Shown: positions 7,094 to 13,739 of the stretch, piece by piece | Layout of the letters: each line of letters starts with the position of its first letter | Numbering within the stretch: position 1 is the first letter of the stretch | Source: a virus | DNA length: 64,000 nucleotides | Reading direction: 5' to 3' (one strand) | IMG/VR virus record: IMGVR_UViG_3300023210_002753 | Location: 1-64,000 of that record | Made by a program: the position numbers and the translations under genes | The notes under the pieces: generated by a model | Seen by the model: only the letters and a program-made list of their open reading frames with translations | Told to the model about the DNA's origin: nothing | Database searches by the model: none

Positions 7094-9571
7094 CTATTCT
7101 ACTACTTTTACCTCTACCTTTTCCTTAACTTTACTATAAGAAATCATAATAGTTTGACCTTCCTTAACATTACCTTTTAATATTTCTTCCGATACAGGGT
7201 CTTCAACATACTTTTGTATTGCTCTATTAAGTGGTCTTGCACCATATTCTTCATCATAACCCACTTTCGCTAGAAAATCTTTTATGGATTTGGTTAGTTT
7301 AAGTTTGTAACCTATTTCTACCATTCTTTCTTGTAGTTTAGCAATCTCTAGTTTTACTATTTGAGCTATTTCTTCTTGATTAAGTGAATTAAATATAACA
7401 ACATCATCTAACCTATTTAAAAATTCTGGTGGAAAATGTTTTTTAAGTTCTTTCTTTAATACATTTTTTCTATTTTCATCTGAATCACCTTCTAACATTT
7501 TAGTTGTGAAACCTAATCCAGTACCAAAATCTTGGAGTTTCTTTGCCCCCACATTTGATGTCATTATTATCACACAATTTTTAAAGTTAACTTTCCTACC
7601 TAAACTATCTGTTAATTGCCCATCATCCAAAAGTTGTAACAATACATTATATACATCTCTATTGGCTTTCTCGATTTCATCAAATAATAATATTGAGTAG
7701 GGCTTTCTTCTAACCTTTTCGGTTAATTGACCACCCTCATCGTGTCCTACATATCCTGGAGGTGCGCCAATTAATCTTGAAACTGTATGTTTTTCTTGAT
7801 ATTCCGACATATCAATTCTTATTAGTGATTCCTCATTACCGAACATATACTCCGCCAATTTTTTTGCTAAATGTGTTTTCCCAGTACCGGTCGGTCCTAA
7901 AAACATAAATGTCCCAATAGGTTTCTTTGGGTTTCTAATACCTACCCTATTTCTTCTTAAAGATTGGGATATTTTAACAATGGCACTGTCTTGTCCAATT
8001 ACACTACCTTTCATATCACTTTCCATATTTAATAACCTCTTCCCTTCATCTTCACTTAATCTACTTAATGGTATCCCTGTCATAATGGAAACCACATCAC
8101 TAATATCTTCTGGTGTTATAATGGTTCTTTTTTTATTTAATTTATCTTTCCAAACCTCTTTCTCCTCTTCAAGTTTTTCAGTTACTTGTCTTTCTTTATC
8201 CCTAAGTTTTGCAGCCTCCTCATATTTTTGATTCCTAACCACATCATTTTTTTCTTCTTTTATGTTAGTAATTTCACCTTCTAATTTATTGATAACTTCA
8301 GGGGGTTTTGCGTTAACTTGTGATCTAGCACCAGCTTCATCCATAAGATCAATTGCTTTATCAGGAAATTCTCTGTCAGTAATATATCTATCTGATAGTT
8401 TAACACATTGTACAATTGATTCTTCTAAATAAGTTGCCTTGTGATATTCTTCATAAGAATCTTTTATTCTATTTAATATTGTAATCGTATCTTCTACTGA
8501 TGGTGGGTCAACTATCACTTGTTGGAATCTTCTGGTGAGTGCACCATCCTTTTCAATGTGTTCCCTAAAATCATCTAATGTGGTTGCACCAATTATTTGT
8601 AAATCACCTCTAGATAGTGCTGGTTTAAATACATTTGCTGCATCCATTGATCCTGAAGCATTTCCTGCACCAACCATATTATGTAACTCATCAATGAATA
8701 ATATAATATCATCAGTGTTCATTAATTCATCAACAACACCCTTAATTCGTTCTTCAAATTGACCCCTATATTTGGTTCCTGCAACTAATGAAGTTAAATC
8801 TAAAGAAATAATTCTTTTATCTAATAGTGTTCTTGGGGCATCTCCCTCATATATTTTTAAAGCTAAACCTTCAATGATTGTTGTTTTACCGACACCTGGG
8901 GGTCCAATTATAACAGGGTTATTCTTCTTTTTTCTTGAAAGTATTTGTGCAACTCTTTGTATTACATCATCTCTACCGATAACTGGGTCAATATTTCCTT
9001 CTGATGCTTTTTTTGTTATATCATCAGAAAAATTATCTAGTATAGGTGTATTAGAAGTTGTTTTTCCTCTCTTCTTGGATGGTCTATTAAATATTTCTTC
9101 TGGGTCATTAGCAGATTCAAAAGCATTATCCATATTATCGATTAATGATTTTTTAATTGTATTTTTGTAGTTTTTATAGTTTACCCCCATAGAGTTTAAA
9201 ATTTTTGTAACATTATTTTTTTCTTTTAGTGTGGATAATAAAATATGGGTGGTGTCTAAATAAGATTCTTTTAATTTATCACATTCATTTTCTGATCCCT
9301 TCATTATCTTTTCTGTATGTGCGTTCATTGGAATGTGTTTGATTATCGTTCTACCATCATCTTTCTTTTTTACTATACCCTTCTCTAACTTTCTATGTAA
9401 ATCATCAATATCTATGCCCATCTCTAAAAGAAATTTTATTGATTCATTGTTAAAATCGTTTATTAACGCAATGATAATATGTTCTATCTTTATTTCGCAA
9501 TCATTATAAAGTTTGGCTTCATCGATTGACTTGTTTATTATTTTTTTTACTTTCGGTAATACTTTTCTCAT
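7094..9571 (-). CDS. clpC: ClpC-type AAA+ unfoldase (Clp ATPase)
   Basis: 825 residues, full length for ClpC. Order of parts: double Clp_N repeat (1-145), D1 AAA+ module with Walker A GPPGVGKT at 223-230 and Walker B ILFIDELH at 290-297, a UVR-like coiled linker (~440-470, KYEEAAKLRDKE), D2 module with GPTGTGKT at 559-566 and ILLFDEIEK at 627-635, and the ClpB_D2-small C-domain. L-G-F at 686-688 sits where Clp ATPases carry the loop that docks ClpP. Family role: unfold proteins and feed them to ClpP. I found no clpP in the window, so it may redirect host ClpP. All catalytic motifs look intact. Confidence 0.95.
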   Translation of the reverse strand: MRKVLPKVKKIINKSIDEAKLYNDCEIKIEHIIIALINDFNNESIKFLLEMGIDIDDLHRKLEKGIVKKKDDGRTIIKHIPMNAHTEKIMKGSENECDKLKESYLDTTHILLSTLKEKNNVTKILNSMGVNYKNYKNTIKKSLIDNMDNAFESANDPEEIFNRPSKKRGKTTSNTPILDNFSDDITKKASEGNIDPVIGRDDVIQRVAQILSRKKKNNPVIIGPPGVGKTTIIEGLALKIYEGDAPRTLLDKRIISLDLTSLVAGTKYRGQFEERIKGVVDELMNTDDIILFIDELHNMVGAGNASGSMDAANVFKPALSRGDLQIIGATTLDDFREHIEKDGALTRRFQQVIVDPPSVEDTITILNRIKDSYEEYHKATYLEESIVQCVKLSDRYITDREFPDKAIDLMDEAGARSQVNAKPPEVINKLEGEITNIKEEKNDVVRNQKYEEAAKLRDKERQVTEKLEEEKEVWKDKLNKKRTIITPEDISDVVSIMTGIPLSRLSEDEGKRLLNMESDMKGSVIGQDSAIVKISQSLRRNRVGIRNPKKPIGTFMFLGPTGTGKTHLAKKLAEYMFGNEESLIRIDMSEYQEKHTVSRLIGAPPGYVGHDEGGQLTEKVRRKPYSILLFDEIEKANRDVYNVLLQLLDDGQLTDSLGRKVNFKNCVIIMTSNVGAKKLQDFGTGLGFTTKMLEGDSDENRKNVLKKELKKHFPPEFLNRLDDVVIFNSLNQEEIAQIVKLEIAKLQERMVEIGYKLKLTKSIKDFLAKVGYDEEYGARPLNRAIQKYVEDPVSEEILKGNVKEGQTIMISYSKVKEKVEVKVVE

Positions 9572-9578
9572 GACTAAA

Positions 9579-9610
9579 TTTGTTTTTTTAAATAAATATT
9601 ATTATGTTTG
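9579..9610 (+). promoter_or_regulatory. Host-type promoter TTTG-N20-TATGTTTG
   Basis: TTTG at 9579-9582, then 20 bases, then TATGTTTG at 9603-9610; same spacing as the promoters at 7044 and 63886. It would transcribe the DNA methyltransferase gene starting at 9640. Confidence 0.75.
9590..9603 (-). promoter_or_regulatory. Late-type element facing the Clp gene
   Basis: On the minus strand this reads ATAATATTTATTTA, 18 bases upstream of the clpC ATG. It overlaps the spacer of the divergent host-type promoter, so the two directions could compete. Confidence 0.4.
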
Positions 9611-9639
9611 TTAATAAATTCATATATAAAATATAAATA

Positions 9640-10563
9640 ATGAAAGACAAATATAAACTTTATTTAGGAGAAACAAAAGAAATAATTTCTAAAATGGTGG
9701 AAAAGAACGAATTAGTGGATATGATATTCACTTCACCACCCTATTATTCGTTCAGAAAAAATTATAGTGGTAACGGAGATGGATCTGTCGGATCCATACA
9801 TGTGGACGAGTATGCAGATTGGCTTTTAGAATTTACAGAAAAGTTTTTACAAGTATTAAAACCTAATGGTAGTTTTTTCCTAAATATTAACGACAAAATC
9901 GAAAATGGTGTTGTTCACCCAGTATTAGATGAATTAAAATATAAGATGAGTAAACAAGGTTGGTACTTGGTTGCAAAACCTTATATATGGTTTAAAAAAC
10001 AATCTATGCCCACTAATTGTAAATACAGAGCAATTGATAGGTATGAGTATGTGTTCCATTTTTCAAACTCTACTAAACCAAAATTTAGAGCAACTAATTG
10101 TAGGACACCCCATTCTGAAGTTACAAAAAGAAGAATGAAGCGACCAGTACCAACAATCAATTCTAGAGATGGGGTTTATGAACACACAAAAATTAAATTA
10201 AATTCTGATGGGGCATTACCACATAATGTTGTTATTACACCCGCAGAATCTAACCCCAGTGTATTACACCCAGCTCCTTTTCATGTGGATTTAGCTGAAT
10301 GGTTTATTAAGGTAGGGTCAGATATCAACGACATTGTTTTAGATCCGTTTGCTGGGTCTTCAACCACAGGTGTGGCAGCAATTAAAAATGAAAGAAAATA
10401 CGTTGGTATTGACTTAGTAGATTTTAATATTAACTTTGGGGAAAATAGAATAAAACATTTGTTAAAAACTGGAGATTGTTATATACCTAAAAATAAATTA
10501 ACAACTTATGGTATTGATGTAAACTATTATAAGGTAAAAGGTAAAAACATCAATAACCCATAA
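9640..10563 (+). CDS. DNA methyltransferase (N4-cytosine/N6-adenine, beta-class order)
   Basis: 307 residues. Catalytic motif IV T-S-P-P-Y at 31-35 comes before the SAM-binding motif D-P-F-A-G-S-S-T-T-G at 235-244, the beta-class order. S-P-P-Y is usual for N4-cytosine enzymes but is also found in some N6-adenine enzymes. It transfers methyl from SAM to DNA bases. No restriction endonuclease gene is adjacent, so it is an orphan enzyme, probably protecting phage DNA from host restriction or altering gene expression. A host-type promoter precedes it, suggesting early expression. Confidence 0.92.
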   Translation: MKDKYKLYLGETKEIISKMVEKNELVDMIFTSPPYYSFRKNYSGNGDGSVGSIHVDEYADWLLEFTEKFLQVLKPNGSFFLNINDKIENGVVHPVLDELKYKMSKQGWYLVAKPYIWFKKQSMPTNCKYRAIDRYEYVFHFSNSTKPKFRATNCRTPHSEVTKRRMKRPVPTINSRDGVYEHTKIKLNSDGALPHNVVITPAESNPSVLHPAPFHVDLAEWFIKVGSDINDIVLDPFAGSSTTGVAAIKNERKYVGIDLVDFNINFGENRIKHLLKTGDCYIPKNKLTTYGIDVNYYKVKGKNINNP

Positions 10564-10577
10564 TGTCATTTTGACAT
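10563..10577. repeat. Inverted repeat ATGTCA-TTT-TGACAT
   Basis: Six-base perfect arms around three bases. It overlaps the TTTG of the candidate promoter at 10570 and the end of the methyltransferase stop codon. It may be an operator; no T run follows, so a terminator on the + strand is unlikely. Confidence 0.45.
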
Positions 10578-10602
10578 AAAAACTAATATGGTATATGTTT
10601 TG
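10570..10602 (+). promoter_or_regulatory. Probable host-type promoter TTTG-N20-TATGTTTTG
   Basis: TTTG at 10570-10573, 20-base spacer, then TATGTTTTG, which has one extra T compared with TAnnTTTG. Positioned 52 bases before the Hsp20 gene. Confidence 0.5.
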
Positions 10603-10654
10603 ACAATGGATTATTAAATTTCAAATAATAATAAAAAAATAAATTAAATTAAAA

Positions 10655-11125
10655 ATGCGAAGAGATTTTAACGAAATAATAAAAGATTTGTTTACACATG
10701 ACGATTACTTATGGAGTAACTCCACAATAACACCCTTTTTAAATAGGATCACTGAAAATAATCCTTTACGTAAGGATAGAGATTATGCTCAAAACCTACC
10801 ACCTACCAACATTTATGAAGATGAGTGGTCGTATAGGTATGAGTTATCAACACCAGGGTTTATAAAAAACAATTTATCTGTGGAACTAGATAATAGTGTT
10901 CTTACAATAAGAGGTGAACGAAAAAACACTAATAAAAAAGAAACTGGTGAATATATTGCTAAAGAATACCACTCCAATAAATTTTATAGGTCATTTAATT
11001 TACCTGAAAATATTGTTGCAGATGAGATACACGCAAAGGTAGATAATGGAATTACTACTTTATTTATACCAAAAGAAAAACCAACAAAGACCAAAAATTT
11101 AACAAAAACTATAGAGATATCTTAG
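10655..11125 (+). CDS. Small heat-shock protein (Hsp20/alpha-crystallin)
   Basis: 156 residues. After a ~45-residue N-terminal arm comes the alpha-crystallin domain: EDEWSYRYELSTPGFIKNNL, then L-T-I-R-G-E-R, F-Y-R-S-F-N-L-P, and the closing N-G-I-T-T-L-F-I-P-K. ATP-independent holdase chaperone in the cytoplasm; marine T4-like phages are known to carry Hsp20 genes. The C-terminal I-x-I-like motif (TIEIS) that links dimers into oligomers is present. It has its own probable promoter and is followed by a strong terminator. Confidence 0.93.
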   Translation: MRRDFNEIIKDLFTHDDYLWSNSTITPFLNRITENNPLRKDRDYAQNLPPTNIYEDEWSYRYELSTPGFIKNNLSVELDNSVLTIRGERKNTNKKETGEYIAKEYHSNKFYRSFNLPENIVADEIHAKVDNGITTLFIPKEKPTKTKNLTKTIEIS

Positions 11126-11153
11126 CGTATCTAATATATTTAAAATAATATTT

Positions 11154-11183
11154 AAGCCATACCTTTACAGGTGTGGCTTTTTT
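11154..11183 (+). terminator. Rho-independent terminator after Hsp20
   Basis: AAGCCATACC and GGTGTGGCTT form a 10-bp stem (one G-U pair) with a 6-base loop, followed by TTTTTT. It lies 28 bases after the hsp20 stop. Confidence 0.85.
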
Positions 11184-11245
11184 ATTATATTTATTTTAAC
11201 AAAAATTTGATTTTTAAATAAAAAAAATATATAATTATATAAGTT

Positions 11246-11488
11246 ATGATACCATCAGCACCAAAGTTTAAAAAAATAGTATTACTAATAAAAAATGAAA
11301 ATAGTAGTGATCCAGATATAAAACCCACAATTAGGGTTGAGCATAGTGATTGTGCAATGATCATAACTGGAGATTATGTTATTATAACAGAAGATGAGAC
11401 TGGTAACAATATTGATACACCTTCAACAGTAAAGGGGAAAATATATGTATTAAAAGAAATAGACTCATATAAACTTTTTAAAAATTAA
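11246..11488 (+). CDS. Small hypothetical protein (80 aa)
   Basis: 80 residues, beta-rich by eye (KKIVLLIKNE, CAMIITGDYVIITEDETG), with no known domain. It heads a tight cluster of small genes (next gene 3 bases away), so it is probably the first gene of a short operon after the Hsp20 terminator. Confidence 0.65.
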   Translation: MIPSAPKFKKIVLLIKNENSSDPDIKPTIRVEHSDCAMIITGDYVIITEDETGNNIDTPSTVKGKIYVLKEIDSYKLFKN

Positions 11489-11491
11489 ATT

Positions 11492-11785
11492 ATGGTTTTA
11501 AATAAACACGAAGAGAATGGAGCAATCGAAAACTTGTACGATTCAAGTAATATACTAGCTTCAAAGTACGATATCAGAGGTAAGAAGTTGGCAATAATTT
11601 TTAATAGTGGTAGACAATATTTGTATCATGATGTATCAAGAAATGATTATGATGTATTTGAGGGTGCTGAAAGTCAAGGAAAAATTTTACATTCAACGAT
11701 TAAAAAATATAAAGTAGAGAAAGTAGTGGACATTGTTGACACTACTTTAATTATCGAGCAGATACAAACACTGAAAAATTCATAA
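11492..11785 (+). CDS. KTSC-domain protein
   Basis: 97 residues. The pattern Y-D-S-S-N-I, then L-A-I-I-F-N-S-G-R-Q-Y-L-Y-H-D-V, then A-E-S-Q-G-K-I-L-H-S-T-I-K matches the KTSC domain, a small fold common in phage and bacterial proteins and sometimes fused to nucleases or RNA-related enzymes. Here it is stand-alone. The precise function of the family is unknown. Confidence 0.75.
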   Translation: MVLNKHEENGAIENLYDSSNILASKYDIRGKKLAIIFNSGRQYLYHDVSRNDYDVFEGAESQGKILHSTIKKYKVEKVVDIVDTTLIIEQIQTLKNS

Positions 11786-11953
11786 ATGGAATCAAATAAA
11801 AATCAGAGATTATTATCTAAACTATATGAATGTCAAGAAATAATTCTTGCATTGAGTGGTGACACTATTAGTGAACAACATATTTTAATGTCTGAAATAA
11901 TAAAAGAATTAGAATGTGATATAATAGAAGATATTGGCTATATAGGGATTTAA
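11786..11953 (+). CDS. 55-residue hypothetical protein
   Basis: The ATG immediately follows the KTSC stop codon. The product is Ile/Leu/Glu-rich and helical-looking, with no signal peptide or membrane segment. The uninterrupted frame and the zero-gap junction support it as a real gene; function not recognised. Confidence 0.5.
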   Translation: MESNKNQRLLSKLYECQEIILALSGDTISEQHILMSEIIKELECDIIEDIGYIGI

Positions 11954-11966
11954 AAAATAAATTAAA

Positions 11967-12371
11967 ATGAAAAATAATATAACAATAATATTAACACTAC
12001 TATCTTTAAACCTAATAGGTCAGATAAACTATGATGTATATAGGGTAGTTGCTCACAGCAATGAAATGTATGTGCATTCAATTTCAAACACAATTAAAGT
12101 ACCCCAAGAACATGCTATATTTGTTCCAAATGTATTCTCACCTAATAATGACGGAATAAATGATTATTTCCGGGTGATGGGTAAAGGTTTAGATCATATT
12201 ACAATCGAAATATATAATAGATGGAGTCAACAAGTATTCGAAGCACCTCACTTAACAGAGATTTGGGATGGGACATACCGAGGTAAACAATGCCCCATCG
12301 GAACATATGTATACCAACTTAAAATAGATAAAAAAATATCCCATTCAGGGACAGTAACATTAATAAGATGA
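11967..12371 (+). CDS. Secreted mini-protein with T9SS type-B sorting (gliding-motility C-terminal) domain
   Basis: 134 residues. Signal peptide (MKNNITIILTLLSLNLIGQ), a linker of ~30 residues, then a near-complete CHU_C / type-B sorting domain: F-V-P-N-V-F-S-P-N-N-D-G-I-N-D-Y-F, I-Y-N-R-W-S-Q-Q-V-F, W-D-G-T-Y-R-G, P-I-G-T-Y-V-Y-Q-L and a terminal G-T-V-T-L-I-R. In Bacteroidetes this domain ends large adhesins and enzymes exported by the type IX system (established). Here there is practically no cargo in front of it, so the protein could act as a decoy for, or binder of, the T9SS or its substrates (inference). It strongly ties the phage to a Bacteroidetes host. Confidence 0.88.
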   Translation: MKNNITIILTLLSLNLIGQINYDVYRVVAHSNEMYVHSISNTIKVPQEHAIFVPNVFSPNNDGINDYFRVMGKGLDHITIEIYNRWSQQVFEAPHLTEIWDGTYRGKQCPIGTYVYQLKIDKKISHSGTVTLIR

Positions 12372-12460
12372 AAGAAGTAGTAATATTTAGTTGGGTATTT
12401 GCAGGTGTTATATGTGTTTATGCGTATTATGTTAAACATAAGAAAAACCAAAACAATTAA
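12368..12460 (+). CDS. 30-residue single-helix membrane peptide
   Basis: The start overlaps the stop of the T9SS-domain gene as ATGA, suggesting translational coupling. The peptide is one hydrophobic helix (VVIFSWVFAGVICVYAYYV) followed by a basic tail KHKKNQNN, an inner-membrane topology with the basic end inside. It is very short, so it could be chance; the coupling and helix-plus-basic-tail design favour a real product. Confidence 0.45.
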   Translation: MKEVVIFSWVFAGVICVYAYYVKHKKNQNN

Positions 12461-12513
12461 ATCACCATTAAATAATTAATTTCCCCAATAACTTTAATTT
12501 AATAATTAATGTG

Positions 12514-12524
12514 AGTATTTATTA
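12514..12524 (+). promoter_or_regulatory. Late-type promoter element
   Basis: AGTATTTATTA ends 11 bases before the nucleotidyltransferase ATG at 12536. Confidence 0.5.
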
Positions 12525-12535
12525 TAAAAATACTT

Positions 12536-13327
12536 ATGCGAATTAAAAGATTAAAAGAACAAGAGGTAAGTGATATAATCGCCAAAGAAAATATTGACTT
12601 ATCATCCTTTAAAGTAAAAAAAACATTAAACCCAAAAGTATTCGACAAGGATAAAAAAATGCATAGTGATGTTCGATCTAGGTTACTGATGATTGCTGAT
12701 GATTTTTTTGAAACTTTGGATATCGGTTGGGTTGATCTGGATGATGTTATATTAACTGGTAGTTTAGCTAATTATAATTGGTCAAAATTTTCAGATGTTG
12801 ATCTACATATATTACTACAATTTGAAGATGTGGATGAAAATGTGGATTTGGTTAGGGAATATTTTAACTCAAAAAAGAATTTATGGAATGAAAAACATTC
12901 TATTACCATAAAAGGTTATGATGTGGAATTATATTTACAAGATACTCATGAATCACATGTTTCTAGTGGTGTGTATTCTGTAATGTGGGATGGATGGGTT
13001 GTTAAACCAGAAAGAGGTGATAAGAAAATAGATGCGAAAAAAGTAAGTGAAAAAGTTAATAGTATTGTTGATGCAATTAAACATGTTTATGAGATGTATA
13101 AAGATGGGGAGTATGATAAAGTAATTAGAAGTATAAAAACACTTAAAGAGAAATTAAAGAAAATGCGACAAGCCGGATTGGATCGTGAAGGTGAATATTC
13201 TTTTGAGAATATTGCATTTAAAGTTCTTAGAAGAAGTGAGTATCTAGATAAATTAACTACAATAGAAACTAGGGCGTATGATAATTCATTAACATTGGAT
13301 GAATCTATAAAGCTTATAAAGTATTAA
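12536..13327 (+). CDS. Nucleotidyltransferase-fold protein with protease-site leader
   Basis: 263 residues. Residues 74-90 hold the polymerase-beta-type nucleotidyltransferase signature: T-G-S-L-A-N-Y ... F-S-D-V-D-L-H, with a candidate third carboxylate in G-Y-D-V-E-L at 128-132. Such enzymes add NMP to proteins, RNA or small molecules. The start MRIKRLKEQEVSDIIAKE has L-K-E at 6-8, and the gene sits behind a late promoter element, so it may be loaded in the head like the T4 ADP-ribosyltransferase Alt (a known injected enzyme). Target unknown; the C-terminal helical half is Lys-rich. Confidence 0.8.
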   Translation: MRIKRLKEQEVSDIIAKENIDLSSFKVKKTLNPKVFDKDKKMHSDVRSRLLMIADDFFETLDIGWVDLDDVILTGSLANYNWSKFSDVDLHILLQFEDVDENVDLVREYFNSKKNLWNEKHSITIKGYDVELYLQDTHESHVSSGVYSVMWDGWVVKPERGDKKIDAKKVSEKVNSIVDAIKHVYEMYKDGEYDKVIRSIKTLKEKLKKMRQAGLDREGEYSFENIAFKVLRRSEYLDKLTTIETRAYDNSLTLDESIKLIKY

Positions 13328-13362
13328 TATATAACTATTTTATGTTTTTTTATTAAAAATGC

Positions 13363-13373
13363 AATATTTATTA
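13363..13373 (+). promoter_or_regulatory. Late-type promoter element
   Basis: AATATTTATTA, 13 bases before ATG 13387; likely start of the transcript covering the acidic structural genes to 18703. Confidence 0.55.
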
Positions 13374-13386
13374 ATAAAATAAAAGA

Positions 13387-13707
13387 ATGGGAACATATTT
13401 AACGGGAACATATTCAGTAATTCATACTAGTGGTACTACAGATTTTAATAATTTCGTATATAGTGCGGTGTATTTTAATACTACAGGGCCATTTACAATA
13501 AATGGTACCAACGTAGTTGGGTCAATAGGTGAAACATTAGATATTGTTGTAGATGAAAATACTACAATATTATCTACAGATTTTCTTTTGTTAGGAAATC
13601 CAATTGCACCACAAACAAAAGTTCAAACTGGTTTAATATCTGGTGATTCACATAACGAAGTGTGGCAATTTGTAAATATAAAAACTGGATTACCAACAAA
13701 CGGATAA
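13387..13707 (+). CDS. Small beta-rich late protein (106 aa)
   Basis: Gly/Thr/Ser-rich and beta-strand-like throughout, with no charged leader, signal peptide or cysteines. First gene behind a late promoter element. Composition fits a head decoration or fibre-tip protein, but no family is recognised. Confidence 0.65.
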   Translation: MGTYLTGTYSVIHTSGTTDFNNFVYSAVYFNTTGPFTINGTNVVGSIGETLDIVVDENTTILSTDFLLLGNPIAPQTKVQTGLISGDSHNEVWQFVNIKTGLPTNG

Positions 13708-13739
13708 AAATTAAAATTAAAAATATAAAAAATAAAAAA

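Noticed and set aside
8772-9170. 132-codon plus-strand frame inside the Clp ATPase gene
   Set aside because: Antisense shadow of a gene with unambiguous AAA+ motifs.
13662-13739. Upstream ATG for the large acidic protein
   Set aside because: Lies inside the preceding gene and adds a Lys/Ile-rich stretch that looks like translated A-rich spacer; ATG 13740 follows the usual A-rich context.
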